64,000 nucleotides of DNA, taken from Psychromonas arctica DSM 14288. Lineage in GTDB: Bacteria > Pseudomonadota > Gammaproteobacteria > Enterobacterales > Psychromonadaceae. The notes under the pieces are model-generated. The model was not told the origin of the DNA and made no database searches. It saw nothing but the letters and a program-made list of their open reading frames with translations. Made by a program: the position numbers and the translations under genes. This document shows, piece after piece, positions 34,436-44,086 of the stretch. The stretch lies in assembly GCF_000482725.1 (NCBI RefSeq), contig NZ_AXWP01000001.1, forward strand, positions 380,173 through 444,172. Direction: 5' to 3'. Each line of letters opens with the position of its first letter. Positions within the stretch are counted from its first letter, which is position 1.

Positions 34436-35200
34436 ATGAATCTAATTGAAACTGTTTTAATCCGACCGGCTGAAGTCATAACTTTACCCAATGAAATACA
34501 GCATCATGACCACGATCATCATCAATTAGTGATTGCATTAAATGGTAACTCTGAATTTAGCATAGAAGGTATGCAGAATATTATTATACCAGGGCAGGGA
34601 TGTGTGGTGACTGCCTCATCTGATCATGCTTTTAATGGTTTAGGCTTTGCCGAAATATTAACACTAAATTTACCCACTGAGTCTCAATTAGATAATTATA
34701 CCGCTCAACATATTCAACCTTTGATTCATTCTAATCAATATTTTAAATTAGATACCCAGTTTCAAATACTATTACAGTTATTAGTAAAAGAGATGCGCCA
34801 AGCCCCTGATGATATATTGGTGGCAGAAGCATGTAAAAATACAATCATTGCTTTATTACAGCGTCATATTAAAACCGACCTAAGTAAAAAGAATCGCATT
34901 AATATAGAAGTGATTGATAATTTTATTATTCAACACATTACCACTAAGATCAGTGTCGCTCAGCTAGCCGGTTGTGTGTTCTTAGGAGAAAGTCAATTTC
35001 ACTTATTATTTAAGCAACAAATGGGCATGACCCCGCATCAATACATCATGCAAGTGAGAATGAATCTTGCAAAACAGCTACTAGAAGACCGCTCTTTGAC
35101 ATTAGCGATGATCGCCAGTGCCAGTGGCTTTGCTAATCAAAGCAGTTTTACTCACACCTTCACTAAGTTTCAGGGAACTTCTCCTTCTCGGTACCGCTAA
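34436..35200 (+). CDS. AraC-family regulator, likely of the put genes (PruR-like)
   Basis: A 254-residue AraC/XylS-type activator. The N-terminal half is a cupin-like sensor (about 1-130) with a histidine-rich stretch HHDHDHH at 23-29. The C-terminal half has two helix-turn-helix units: ISVAQLAGCVFLGESQFHLLFKQQMGMTPHQYI (split near residue 190), and LAMIASASGFANQSSFTHTFTKFQGTSPSRYR. It stands just upstream of putA in the same direction. In Pseudomonas and some relatives an AraC regulator, PruR, controls proline catabolism, and the PutA here lacks its own DNA-binding domain. A role at put is therefore likely but inferred. Confidence 0.82.
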   Translation: MNLIETVLIRPAEVITLPNEIQHHDHDHHQLVIALNGNSEFSIEGMQNIIIPGQGCVVTASSDHAFNGLGFAEILTLNLPTESQLDNYTAQHIQPLIHSNQYFKLDTQFQILLQLLVKEMRQAPDDILVAEACKNTIIALLQRHIKTDLSKKNRINIEVIDNFIIQHITTKISVAQLAGCVFLGESQFHLLFKQQMGMTPHQYIMQVRMNLAKQLLEDRSLTLAMIASASGFANQSSFTHTFTKFQGTSPSRYR

Positions 35201-35627
35201 TAATTCAACCATCGAAATAACGTCAACAACCTTTTTACTTCAAACTAATTAACTTCTCTACCTCAACGGATGCCTTTACTGGCTTAGAAGTAGGGAGGGG
35301 GGCTCTTGCAATTCTTTATAGTCAATCACCACTTCAAAAGTCATCAGGTTAAACCTGACCTTAATGTTCGAGCTAAGAACATATAACTATAGCAGAGGGC
35401 ATAAATGCTATTTATAGCTAAAATCCGCGCATAATTAATCATTTTTTTATAAAGCTGGATTATAATTTTCCATGACTCAGGTCACAAAAAAAAATCGATC
35501 GTACTTTTTGACATATAAATCGTAGTTTTAGGTAAGAACTTAAAAACTTTTACCAATACTATCCGTGCTTAGTTACATTTGCATAACATAACATTAACAG
35601 GTGTTATGACTTTTAGGAGAGTTGGGT
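35201..35627. promoter_or_regulatory. Upstream region of the put operon
   Basis: A 427-bp non-coding stretch. A dyad-like TGAC-TCAG-GTCA lies at 35473-35484. A TTGACA box is at 35508-35513, without a good -10 at the ideal distance, as expected for an activator-dependent promoter. AGGAGA stands 7 bases before the putA ATG. Site assignments are tentative. Confidence 0.4.
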
Positions 35628-38600
35628 ATGTCATCATTTATTGCAACGGATGTGTTGCACAAAGATTTTATAAATACAGAGCTAGCAACGCTTTGGGCGC
35701 ATATTTCACCATTGTATATGGTTGATGAGTCTGCTTGTTTAAAGCAATTAATACCACTTGTTACGCCATCTAAAGATGAATCAAATACGATGGCAGATTA
35801 TGCGACGGATTTGATTAAGCGTGTGCGTAAAGATAAAAATGCTGTGCAGATGATTGATGCATTATTACTAGAATACAGTTTAGATACCAAAGAAGGTATT
35901 TTATTAATGTGTTTAGCTGAAGCATTAATGCGTATTCCTGATGCAGCAACTGCAGATGCCTTAATTAAAGATAAACTCAGTGTTGCTGACTGGAAATCTC
36001 ATCTTAAAAAATCAGATTCTATTTTTGTAAATGCCTCAACTTGGGGTCTTTTATTAACGGGTAAAATTGTTAATTTAAAGAAAACGAGAACCAATAGTAC
36101 AACCAATGTTGTTAATAGCTTGGTTAATAAAATGTCTGAGCCTGTTATTCGTAAAGCCATGCATCAAGCGATGAAAATAATGGGGCACCAGTTTGTATTG
36201 GGCCGCAATATCGATGAAGCACAAAAGAACGGTAAAGGGTTTACTAACAAAGGCTGCAGTTATTCCTTTGATATGCTTGGTGAATCAGCGCTAACTGCCA
36301 GTGATGCCAAAAAATATTACGCTGCATATTTAACCGCTATAGAGTCAGTAGGCAGCAAGTCTATTAATAAAAATCAGGCTAATAATGCCGCGACGGTATC
36401 GATTAAATTATCTGCGTTACATCCTCGTTATGAGCCAGCTAACAAACAACGCGTGATGACTGAAATGTTTGACTCGGTGTTATCTTTAATAGAAAGAGCA
36501 CGTGCTTTAAATGTTGGCTTAACGATTGATGCAGAGGAAGCGGATCGTCTTGAGCTTTCATTGGCATTATTTGAAAAATTATACCGAGATCCAAAGACGC
36601 AAGGCTGGGGTAAGTTCGGTATTGTGGTGCAAGCTTACAGTAAACGTGCTTTACCTGTTTTAGTTTGGTTGGCTGCATTAGCTAAATCCCAAGGTGATGT
36701 TATTCCTTTACGCTTAGTGAAAGGGGCATACTGGGATAGTGAAATAAAATTATCTCAACAAAATGGTTACCCGGCTTATCCTGTCTATACGCGTAAAGAA
36801 GCAACTGATGTTTCTTATTTAGCCTGTGCACGTTTTCTTTTATGCGAACATGTTAAGGGCCTTATTTACCCGCAATTTGCTAGCCATAATGCACACACGA
36901 TAGCCGCTATCAATTCGATGTCGACTCACAAAGAGTTTGAGTTTCAAAGATTACACGGCATGGGAGATGCGTTATATAACCATGTAATGACCATGTCTAA
37001 TAGTAATGTACGTATCTATGCCCCAGTAGGGAGCCACAAAGATCTATTACCTTATTTGGTGAGACGTTTATTAGAAAATGGCGCAAACAGTTCATTTGTA
37101 CATCGTTTAGTTGACGCTGATTGTCCTATTGCTGAACTTATTGAGCATCCTGTTGAAACATTATTGAAGCGTCAATCATTGCATAATAGTTTAATTGAAT
37201 TACCGCCTGCTATTTTCCCTGATCGTAAAAACTCGTTCAGTGTAAATATTGACATAGAAAGCGAAGCACTTCCTTTTGAGAAAAAAGTGGAAGCATTCAC
37301 AGGCCATTTTTGGAAAATGGGGCCGATTGTTGATGGGACTCATTACAATGATGTTACTGAGAAAACAGACGTTTACCAATGTACAGCTCCCTACGACCGT
37401 ACGATTAGTGTTGGGTCTGTTGTGTTTTCTGAAACCCAGATGATTGAACAAGCACTAACAACTGCACATCAATATTTCCCCGAGTGGACTAATACCGAAG
37501 TACAGCAACGTGCTCAGTACTTGTATAAACTTGCTGACTTACTTGAATCGAATATGCCTGAGTTAATTGCTTTATGTCACCATGAAGCAGGTAAAACAAT
37601 TCATGACTGTATCGATGAAGTACGAGAAGCAGTAGATTTCTGTCGTTATTATGCTCAACAAGCCGTTGATAACTTCTCGAATGCTGAAACAGATGTCAGC
37701 TTTGATGGCATTACGCAACAAATTCGCCATCAAGGTAAAGGTGTGTTTGTTTGCATCAGCCCTTGGAACTTCCCGTTAGCTATCTTCCTCGGTCAAATTG
37801 GTGCCGCGTTAGTGGCTGGTAATACAGTGATTGCAAAGCCTGCAGAACAAACTTCGTTAATTGCTGTACGCACTGTTTTATTGATGCTTGAAGCTGGATT
37901 CCCTAGCCAAAGTATCCAATTATTAACCGGTAATGGTGCCCAAATTGGTTCTGCGCTAACCGCTGATCATCGTATTGCGGGTGTTGTATTCACAGGCTCT
38001 ACGGGGACTGCGCAAGTGATTAACCGCAATCTAGCTAAACGCCCATTATTACCGGCTACCTTTGTAGCAGAGACGGGTGGTCAGAATGCAATGATTGTTG
38101 ATAGTACTGCATTACCAGAGCAAGTTGCTCGTGACGTTGTTCGTTCAGCTTTTGCTTCTGCAGGGCAACGTTGTTCGGCATTAAGGGTGTTATTTATTCA
38201 ACAAGATGTTGCAGAACGTGTTATTGAATTAATTAAGGGAGCAATGCAAGAACTTGCCGTTGGTTTACCTTATCTTCATAGCACCGATGTGGGACCTGTT
38301 ATTGATAAAACAGCAAAAGACAAACTCAATGCGCATCTTAAAAAAATGACCGCTGAACATAAGTTATTAGCACAAGTGGCTTTAAATGACAGTTGTGCAA
38401 AAGGTGACTTCATTTCACCTACAGCGATCGAGATTGATAATCTTGGGCAATTAAGTGAAGAACAGTTTGGGCCAATCTTACATGTGATCCGTTTCAAAGC
38501 GGCTGAATTAGATAACGTGATTGAACAGATTAATAACACTGGTTTTGGTTTGACGATGGGTGTGCATAGCCGAAATGAAAGAGCTTATACACATATCGCA

Positions 38601-38762
38601 GAAATGAGCCGAGTGGGTAACTGTTATATCAACCGCGATCAAGTAGGAGCCGTAGTAGGTGTACAACCTTTTGGTGGCCAAGGTCTATCTGGTACTGGCC
38701 CTAAAGCAGGTGGTCCACGTTATTTACATCGTTTTACTCAACAAATCGTAAGTTCATGTTAG
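35628..38762 (+). CDS. putA: Bifunctional proline dehydrogenase / L-glutamate-gamma-semialdehyde dehydrogenase
   Basis: A 1044-residue enzyme that oxidises proline to P5C with FAD and then to glutamate with NAD+. The PRODH barrel covers about residues 185-475 (SIKLSALHPRYEP, LTIDAEEADRLE, LVKGAYWDSEIK, FASHNAHTIAAI). The aldehyde dehydrogenase part covers about 540-1040, with CISPWNFPLAIF, FTGSTGTAQ, ETGGQNAMIVD and catalytic C849 in GQRCSALR. There is no N-terminal ribbon-helix-helix, so unlike E. coli PutA (about 1320 residues) it cannot repress its own operon. ATG 35628 is chosen over an in-frame TTG two codons upstream because of AGGAGA. A separate ALDH-like protein follows. Confidence 0.96.
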   Translation: MSSFIATDVLHKDFINTELATLWAHISPLYMVDESACLKQLIPLVTPSKDESNTMADYATDLIKRVRKDKNAVQMIDALLLEYSLDTKEGILLMCLAEALMRIPDAATADALIKDKLSVADWKSHLKKSDSIFVNASTWGLLLTGKIVNLKKTRTNSTTNVVNSLVNKMSEPVIRKAMHQAMKIMGHQFVLGRNIDEAQKNGKGFTNKGCSYSFDMLGESALTASDAKKYYAAYLTAIESVGSKSINKNQANNAATVSIKLSALHPRYEPANKQRVMTEMFDSVLSLIERARALNVGLTIDAEEADRLELSLALFEKLYRDPKTQGWGKFGIVVQAYSKRALPVLVWLAALAKSQGDVIPLRLVKGAYWDSEIKLSQQNGYPAYPVYTRKEATDVSYLACARFLLCEHVKGLIYPQFASHNAHTIAAINSMSTHKEFEFQRLHGMGDALYNHVMTMSNSNVRIYAPVGSHKDLLPYLVRRLLENGANSSFVHRLVDADCPIAELIEHPVETLLKRQSLHNSLIELPPAIFPDRKNSFSVNIDIESEALPFEKKVEAFTGHFWKMGPIVDGTHYNDVTEKTDVYQCTAPYDRTISVGSVVFSETQMIEQALTTAHQYFPEWTNTEVQQRAQYLYKLADLLESNMPELIALCHHEAGKTIHDCIDEVREAVDFCRYYAQQAVDNFSNAETDVSFDGITQQIRHQGKGVFVCISPWNFPLAIFLGQIGAALVAGNTVIAKPAEQTSLIAVRTVLLMLEAGFPSQSIQLLTGNGAQIGSALTADHRIAGVVFTGSTGTAQVINRNLAKRPLLPATFVAETGGQNAMIVDSTALPEQVARDVVRSAFASAGQRCSALRVLFIQQDVAERVIELIKGAMQELAVGLPYLHSTDVGPVIDKTAKDKLNAHLKKMTAEHKLLAQVALNDSCAKGDFISPTAIEIDNLGQLSEEQFGPILHVIRFKAAELDNVIEQINNTGFGLTMGVHSRNERAYTHIAEMSRVGNCYINRDQVGAVVGVQPFGGQGLSGTGPKAGGPRYLHRFTQQIVSSC

Positions 38763-38773
38763 GAGAAAGTACC

Positions 38774-39487
38774 ATGTCAGAATCAGTAACTGTAATGATC
38801 AAGCAAGCAAAAAAATCATGGTTAACATGGAATGATATCAATATACATCAACGCATAGGGATCACTGCCCAGTGGGGTGAGCGTTTAAAAGATAATCCAA
38901 ATATTGGTGATACGCCGGCACACGTGATTGAATTTCATAATCGCCAAGCTGTTTCGTTAATCGCAGAATCGCAAATGATGCCAGGGCCAACGGGGGAGAG
39001 CAATATACTGAGCACCTCTGGTCGGGGCATATTTTTGATGATGATGGAACAGGACTCCTCCGTTCCTGCATTAGTGGGGCTATTAAACTGTGCATTAATT
39101 GCAGGTAATAGTGTTTTATTAATATCTAACTCTAATAATAAGGAAATTGTCGCGAGTTTACAGCAAGCTTGTTCATTATCTGGTGTTGAAATGCCCGTGT
39201 TCATCGTAAACGAAAAGGAAGCATTACAGGCTATCATTTCAGACCCTAATATTGCCGGTGTTGGCTATGTAGGTAATGAGGCACAGGCAATTAGTTTGAA
39301 TCAAGCGTTAGCAGCTCGAACAGGACAAATTGCTCAATTAATTGCAGAAACGGATTTAGCACTGTTACCAACAGTACGAGATCAACATTTAGTATTACGC
39401 TTTATTACCGAAAAAACGTTGTCGACAAATGTCACTGCGGTAGGTGGTAACGCTACTTTATTAGCTTTAGGTTGCGGTGAGCAATGA
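38774..39487 (+). CDS. Stand-alone ALDH-like domain protein of the put operon
   Basis: A 237-residue protein annotated in related bacteria as a P5C dehydrogenase but too short for one (about 500 residues needed). It resembles part of the aldehyde dehydrogenase fold: PGPTGESNILSTSGRGIF, then ALVGLLNCALIAGNSVLLISNSN (cofactor-domain strand-helix), and DPNIAGVGYVGNEAQA. No catalytic cysteine motif is present. It corresponds to the inactive C-terminal ALDH-superfamily domain that is fused to longer PutA proteins and helps cover the channel and tetramer or dimer contacts. Its gene starts 11 bp after putA with AGGAGA. It is probably a structural partner of PutA. Confidence 0.75.
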   Translation: MSESVTVMIKQAKKSWLTWNDINIHQRIGITAQWGERLKDNPNIGDTPAHVIEFHNRQAVSLIAESQMMPGPTGESNILSTSGRGIFLMMMEQDSSVPALVGLLNCALIAGNSVLLISNSNNKEIVASLQQACSLSGVEMPVFIVNEKEALQAIISDPNIAGVGYVGNEAQAISLNQALAARTGQIAQLIAETDLALLPTVRDQHLVLRFITEKTLSTNVTAVGGNATLLALGCGEQ

Positions 39488-39517
39488 GAGCATTAATGAT
39501 CAAAAACGGAGTGATCT

Positions 39518-41014
39518 ATGATAGAAAATAATTTTACTATAATAGCAACATTTATGGTGTACCTCGTCATGATGTTAGCTATTGGTATTTATGCTTATAA
39601 GCGTACCTCTGATGCGAAGGACTACTTCCTAGGTGGACGCCGCCTAGGACCATGGCCAGCAGCATTATCTGCAGGTGCATCGGATATGAGTGGGTGGTTG
39701 TTGTTAGGTTTGCCAGGTTATGCCTATGCTGCTGGTTTAGAATCATTATGGCTGGCAGGCGGTTTATTAGCTGGAACGTGGTTAAACTGGTTGATCGTGG
39801 CTAAACGTTTACGTACTTATAGTATTACGGCTAACGATTCTTTAACTTTACCAGCGTTCTTATCACGTCGTTTTGCTGATAAGTCAAAAATAGTGCAAAG
39901 CTTAGCGGCTTTCTTTATCCTTATGTTCTTCCTTTTCTATACTAGTTCAGGTCTAGTGGCCGGTGGTAAATTATTCGAAACAGTATTCTCTATGGATTAT
40001 ACGGTTGCTGTGATTATCGGTACTGTCTGCGTCGTTTCATATACGCTATTTGGTGGATTTTTAGCGGTAGCATGGACTGACTTAGTGCAAGGTTTATTAA
40101 TGTCAGCGGCATTATTAATTGTGCCAATTGCAGCGATGAACGGTGGGGTGGATCAATTATCTGCTGACTTGTATGCAATTAACCCTGAGCTGTTATCTAT
40201 TTGGAATGGTGTTGATGGTGAGCCTTTATCTTGGATTGCAATTGTATCTTTAGTTGCGTGGGGATTAGGGTATTTTGGACAGCCTCATATCTTAGCGCGT
40301 TTTAAAGCAACACGCAGTAATAAAGACTTAACCACTGCACGTCGTATCGCTGTGATATGGACTGCATTATCAATGACTGGTGCGGTATTAGTTGGTTTAG
40401 TGGGTATGTTGTATATGAACAACTCATTAACTGGCGGCCTTGAAGATGACGAAAAAATATTCATGGTATTAGTGAACACTATCTTCCATCCTGTTATCGC
40501 TGGTATTTTATTAGCGGCTATTTTAGCAGCTATTATGAGTACTGCTGATTCACAATTATTAGTTTCTTCGTCTGCTTTAGCTGAAGATTTCTACAAACAA
40601 CTGATCAAACCTAATGCAACGTCGAGTGAAATTGTAATGGTAGGTCGTTTAGGTGTCGTGTTTATTTCATTACTTGCTTTGTATCTCGCAATGTCGCCTG
40701 ATAGCTCTGTATTAGGCCTTGTTTCTTATGCTTGGGCTGGATTCGGTGCTGCATTTGGACCGGTACTTATCTTAAGCTTATATTGGAAACGTATGAACCG
40801 AAGTGGTGCTATCGCAGGTATGTTAGTGGGGGGGATTACAATTGTTCTTTGGAAACAGTTATCTGGTGGTATATTCGATTTATACGAAATTGTACCAGGG
40901 GTGATTTTTGCTACTATCTCTATCGTAGCAGTGAGTTTATTCACTGATGAACCATCAGCTGAAGTAACAGCTCAGTTCGATAAATATGAAAGACAATTGA
41001 AAACACTTGATTAA
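39518..41014 (+). CDS. putP: Sodium/proline symporter
   Basis: A 498-residue inner-membrane protein of the sodium:solute symporter family, with about 13 hydrophobic helices. Family segments are DYFLGGRRLGPWPAALSAGASDMSGW near the N-terminus (TM2, Na+-binding A/S residues), YTLFGGFLAVAWTDLVQG (about 173-190), and LAAIMSTADSQLLVSSSALAEDFYK (about 340-364, the second Na+ site). It imports proline for the PutA pathway. GGAG stands before the ATG, and the gene is 30 bp after the ALDH-like gene, third in the operon. A terminator follows. Confidence 0.95.
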   Translation: MIENNFTIIATFMVYLVMMLAIGIYAYKRTSDAKDYFLGGRRLGPWPAALSAGASDMSGWLLLGLPGYAYAAGLESLWLAGGLLAGTWLNWLIVAKRLRTYSITANDSLTLPAFLSRRFADKSKIVQSLAAFFILMFFLFYTSSGLVAGGKLFETVFSMDYTVAVIIGTVCVVSYTLFGGFLAVAWTDLVQGLLMSAALLIVPIAAMNGGVDQLSADLYAINPELLSIWNGVDGEPLSWIAIVSLVAWGLGYFGQPHILARFKATRSNKDLTTARRIAVIWTALSMTGAVLVGLVGMLYMNNSLTGGLEDDEKIFMVLVNTIFHPVIAGILLAAILAAIMSTADSQLLVSSSALAEDFYKQLIKPNATSSEIVMVGRLGVVFISLLALYLAMSPDSSVLGLVSYAWAGFGAAFGPVLILSLYWKRMNRSGAIAGMLVGGITIVLWKQLSGGIFDLYEIVPGVIFATISIVAVSLFTDEPSAEVTAQFDKYERQLKTLD

Positions 41015-41061
41015 TTAATGGTTAAACCGTTGGTCCATTAAACGACTATTCGTTAGTTATT

Positions 41062-41089
41062 AAAATGCCACTATTTAGTGGCATTTTTT
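41062..41089 (+). terminator. Rho-independent terminator of the put operon
   Basis: AAAATGCCAC-TATTTA-GTGGCATTTTTT, a 10-bp stem with a T run, 48 bp after the putP stop. Confidence 0.92.
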
Positions 41090-41223
41090 ATGCAAAAAAT
41101 GTGCTCGACTAATTGATAGCAAACCCATTAATTATGTGAACAAAGATTACGCAGGAAAAATGCATCATTTCAACCAACAAGGTTGAGCAGTTAATTAGCG
41201 GAGTTAGTATTAGATCACAGGTA

Positions 41224-41252
41224 TAAAAAAACCACACAGAGTGTGGTTTAAT
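41224..41252 (-). terminator. Rho-independent terminator of the yebC-like gene
   Basis: On the minus strand AAACCACAC-TCT-GTGTGGTTTTTTT lies 32 bp after the stop codon at 41284. The stem is perfect and followed by T residues. Confidence 0.9.
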
Positions 41253-41283
41253 CGATTTTATCAGAGTCTGTAACTGTTAATAA

Positions 41284-42006
41284 CTACTCTGGCAAAACTG
41301 CATTATGATATACGTTTTGTACATCGTCACAATCTTCTAACATCTCGATAAATTTCTCGAATTTCTCGACATGTTCTTCTGTTATCTCAGTATCTGTTTG
41401 TGGTACGTAAGTGATCTCTTCAACTTCAAGCTCTACATCTGGGTAACTCGCATGCAATGCGATTTTAGCGTTGTTAAACTCTGTGTGAGGGCAGAACACG
41501 GAAATCTTTCCATCTTCACTGACTACGTCAACGACATCTACATCAGCCATCATAAGGTCTTCTAAAACGGCTTCATCATCTTCACCTGCAAATACAAATA
41601 CAGCTTGGTGTTCAAACATATGTGCAACTGTGCCGGGTGAACCAATTTTAGCACCTGTTTTATTAAAACAGTTACGTACATCAGTCCATGTGCGGTTACC
41701 GTTATCAGTTAAACAGTCTACAATGACAGAGCAACCTCCGGGGCCAAAACCTTCATAACTAGCACGTTCGTAATCTTCACCGCCACCACCTTTTGCTTTC
41801 TCAATAGCACGTTCAATAACGTGAGCAGGTACTTGGTCTTTTTTAGCGCTGTCGATCAAACGACGAAGTGTTAGATTACCCTCTGGATCAAAGCCGCCAT
41901 TTTTAGCGGCTACATAAAGCTCTTTACCGTATTTAGAATAAACTTTAGTTTTAGCGCCTGCAGTTTTAGCCATAGACTCTTTTTTGTTTTGATATGCTCT
42001 TCCCAT
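41284..42006 (-). CDS. YebC/PmpR (TACO1) family protein, YeeN type
   Basis: A 240-residue cytoplasmic protein. [34 protein letters not shown] at the start, then [33 protein letters not shown] (about 59-91) are family hallmarks. The N-terminus resembles the E. coli paralog YeeN more than YebC itself. The family includes transcription regulators and, more recently, factors that help ribosomes at proline stretches. The C-terminal segment ends with [11 protein letters not shown], as in relatives. It is monocistronic with its own terminator. Confidence 0.92.
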   Translation of the reverse strand: MGRAYQNKKESMAKTAGAKTKVYSKYGKELYVAAKNGGFDPEGNLTLRRLIDSAKKDQVPAHVIERAIEKAKGGGGEDYERASYEGFGPGGCSVIVDCLTDNGNRTWTDVRNCFNKTGAKIGSPGTVAHMFEHQAVFVFAGEDDEAVLEDLMMADVDVVDVVSEDGKISVFCPHTEFNNAKIALHASYPDVELEVEEITYVPQTDTEITEEHVEKFEKFIEMLEDCDDVQNVYHNAVLPE

Positions 42007-42196
42007 CTGAATGCTCTCTTTTTTCTTAAAATGATTGTCTGGAAAAATAATGGCAAGAATTTTAGCCTGTAATTGCTTACGGTGCTAGAGGGGGAACGCT
42101 AAATTTAAGGGATTAAAGAATGATATTGTTAATTTTGTATGTTTATAAGCATAATATGACATATAAATATATGTTCCGGTTGATAGGAAATAAATT

Positions 42197-43906
42197 CTAG
42201 CTAGCTTCATAAGGTGATATGCGTAGGTTTTTATCAAATAATGAGACCGTACTTGGCCCATATTCTTCATTACTACACCAAGTTTGATTCCCAAATGACA
42301 CCGTGGTATCACTAAATAGCTTTCTAGTTGCTGTAATAAAAGAGGAGTTGTAACTTGCCTCGATGTCGGATTTAGTTATTGCCATCTCATTTTGAATTCG
42401 ATCGCTCGCATCTCGATACTGCTGTTTTTCTAGCATAATTTGACGCTTTGCTTTTTTACGTTCAGCGATGCTCAATATCGCATCTGCTTTTTTATCTGCT
42501 TGTTTAAATTTATCTAAAAAATTATTTACTAACTGTAAATCATGTAACTGAACGTCTTTCACTTTTTCTAAATTAGATACATCACCCTTCAACTCTATGA
42601 TCGTTTTTGTGCTACCACTTGTACCTATTATTGCCGTTATTATGTTACTTTTTACTTTGGTGAGCCCACCAATAATCGACCCTTTTGTTAATGACTTATT
42701 ATGTACTTTAATTGAACCATCACACTCAGTATCACAATGAATTAATTGAGTACTTAACAACAAATCTTTACCAATTTTGAGACGAGCATATTGCGCAAGA
42801 GTGCCTGTGAAATTACCTTGGCAATTGATTTCACAACTAAACTGTTCTTCTTCAGTATTTTTATGGTAACCAATAACAGTTTGCTGAACGGTTAAGTCAC
42901 CACCACAGGTTATATGAGCAGAATCAACCCTTCCCATTACTGTTACATCACCTCGCACATTAACATTCATCCCTTTTTCTACATCGCCAGTGATCACTAC
43001 GGTACCGTTATAATCAACATGACCTGTTTTGTTAGTGACTTCCTCTAATAGCAGTACATCATCAATACTAATAAAACCTTGTTTTTCGATTGGTACGCCG
43101 TATTTAGTCGCGATTAATTGCAGCGGGTCAGCTGGGTTAATTTGCACATTGTCATTTATGACAAAAGGATGATCTATGCCTTGTTGCTGCGGTACTGTTT
43201 CTGAGGTTACTGTTTTACCAGGCTCTCCTAAATAAACAGGTGTTTTTTGCATTAACACAGCACCCACGTCAACGGTGATAAACTCACCAAGGTTAAGCAT
43301 ATCAACCTTGCCATTTGGCAGAATAGTAGGAGCAGGTTTACGATGATTATCGGTGCTGACTAATTGTTTAAACTGAGCATCGGTTCCGTCAATAGGAGGC
43401 AGGCCTTTAGCTATCTTTAATGTATATATTCTGCCAGGGTAGGAATGTCTGCAAATATCTAATAGTTGAATTATATACAGCGTAGATAGGCCGAACTTAA
43501 TATCTAATTGCTCACAACGCTTTTTTATATCCTCTAAGGTGATTGATTTCCCCCCATAGGCGACTGTAATTCTGGCGTAAGCGCTCATTTTATCGTTATC
43601 TATATCTATATGTAATATGGCATCTACTTTATTGGCTATCGCAATAGGTGGGAAGTCGATACTTTGTTCTTGCTCACTTTCGCCTAATCCTTCACGCAAC
43701 ATAGTAAAAACGGCGATAGCTTTATTAACGCCATCGATATTGAGTTTATAGCGTGGTAGTGTAGGATTTTGTAATAGACGAACAATATCCTCAACAGAGA
43801 TCACTGATTCAGTTTGAAAAACCTTTAATGTTAACTGTGAACTATCAGGAGACAACATTACATGTTGTACTGATAAAGATAGTGCCTCTGTCATCGTTTC
43901 GGCCAT
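42197..43906 (-). CDS. DUF342 / FapA-type protein
   Basis: A 569-residue cytoplasmic protein. After an N-terminal part (about 1-155) comes the DUF342 core: GKVDMLNLGEFITVDVGAVLMQKTPVYLGEPGKTV, then DDVLLLEEVTNKTGHVDYNGTVVITGDVEKGMNVNVRGDVTVMGRVDSAHITCGGDLTV (each only partly quoted motif; about 200-345). The repeated G-D/N-V steps form a right-handed beta-helix of polymer-like rungs, including a C-terminal set with IHCDTECDGSIKVHNKSLTKGSIIGG. A helical coiled segment (about 455-520) follows. FapA in Vibrio vulnificus influences polar flagellum assembly; the function here is inferred only from family. Confidence 0.85.
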   Translation of the reverse strand: MAETMTEALSLSVQHVMLSPDSSQLTLKVFQTESVISVEDIVRLLQNPTLPRYKLNIDGVNKAIAVFTMLREGLGESEQEQSIDFPPIAIANKVDAILHIDIDNDKMSAYARITVAYGGKSITLEDIKKRCEQLDIKFGLSTLYIIQLLDICRHSYPGRIYTLKIAKGLPPIDGTDAQFKQLVSTDNHRKPAPTILPNGKVDMLNLGEFITVDVGAVLMQKTPVYLGEPGKTVTSETVPQQQGIDHPFVINDNVQINPADPLQLIATKYGVPIEKQGFISIDDVLLLEEVTNKTGHVDYNGTVVITGDVEKGMNVNVRGDVTVMGRVDSAHITCGGDLTVQQTVIGYHKNTEEEQFSCEINCQGNFTGTLAQYARLKIGKDLLLSTQLIHCDTECDGSIKVHNKSLTKGSIIGGLTKVKSNIITAIIGTSGSTKTIIELKGDVSNLEKVKDVQLHDLQLVNNFLDKFKQADKKADAILSIAERKKAKRQIMLEKQQYRDASDRIQNEMAITKSDIEASYNSSFITATRKLFSDTTVSFGNQTWCSNEEYGPSTVSLFDKNLRISPYEAS

Positions 43907-44086
43907 AAATACCCATTTAGAGATGTATATTAAGTGATAATATGAGTCTTATATCAACTATAGTGTCAAATATCAACACATACCAAATGTCAACACATAT
44001 CAACTTAAAGTCTATTTATTTAAAGTAACATAAATTTAAATATTGAGGCTTATATTTATGCTGATATTGTGAGTTTACATAATAAA

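Noticed and set aside
38774-39487. Full P5C dehydrogenase in the put operon
   Set aside because: The protein is about half the needed length and has no catalytic cysteine motif; PutA itself carries the active domain.
42085-42312. Minus-strand reading frame overlapping the 3' end of the DUF342 gene
   Set aside because: It overlaps the real gene in another frame, has no ribosome-binding site, and its sequence is not protein-like.
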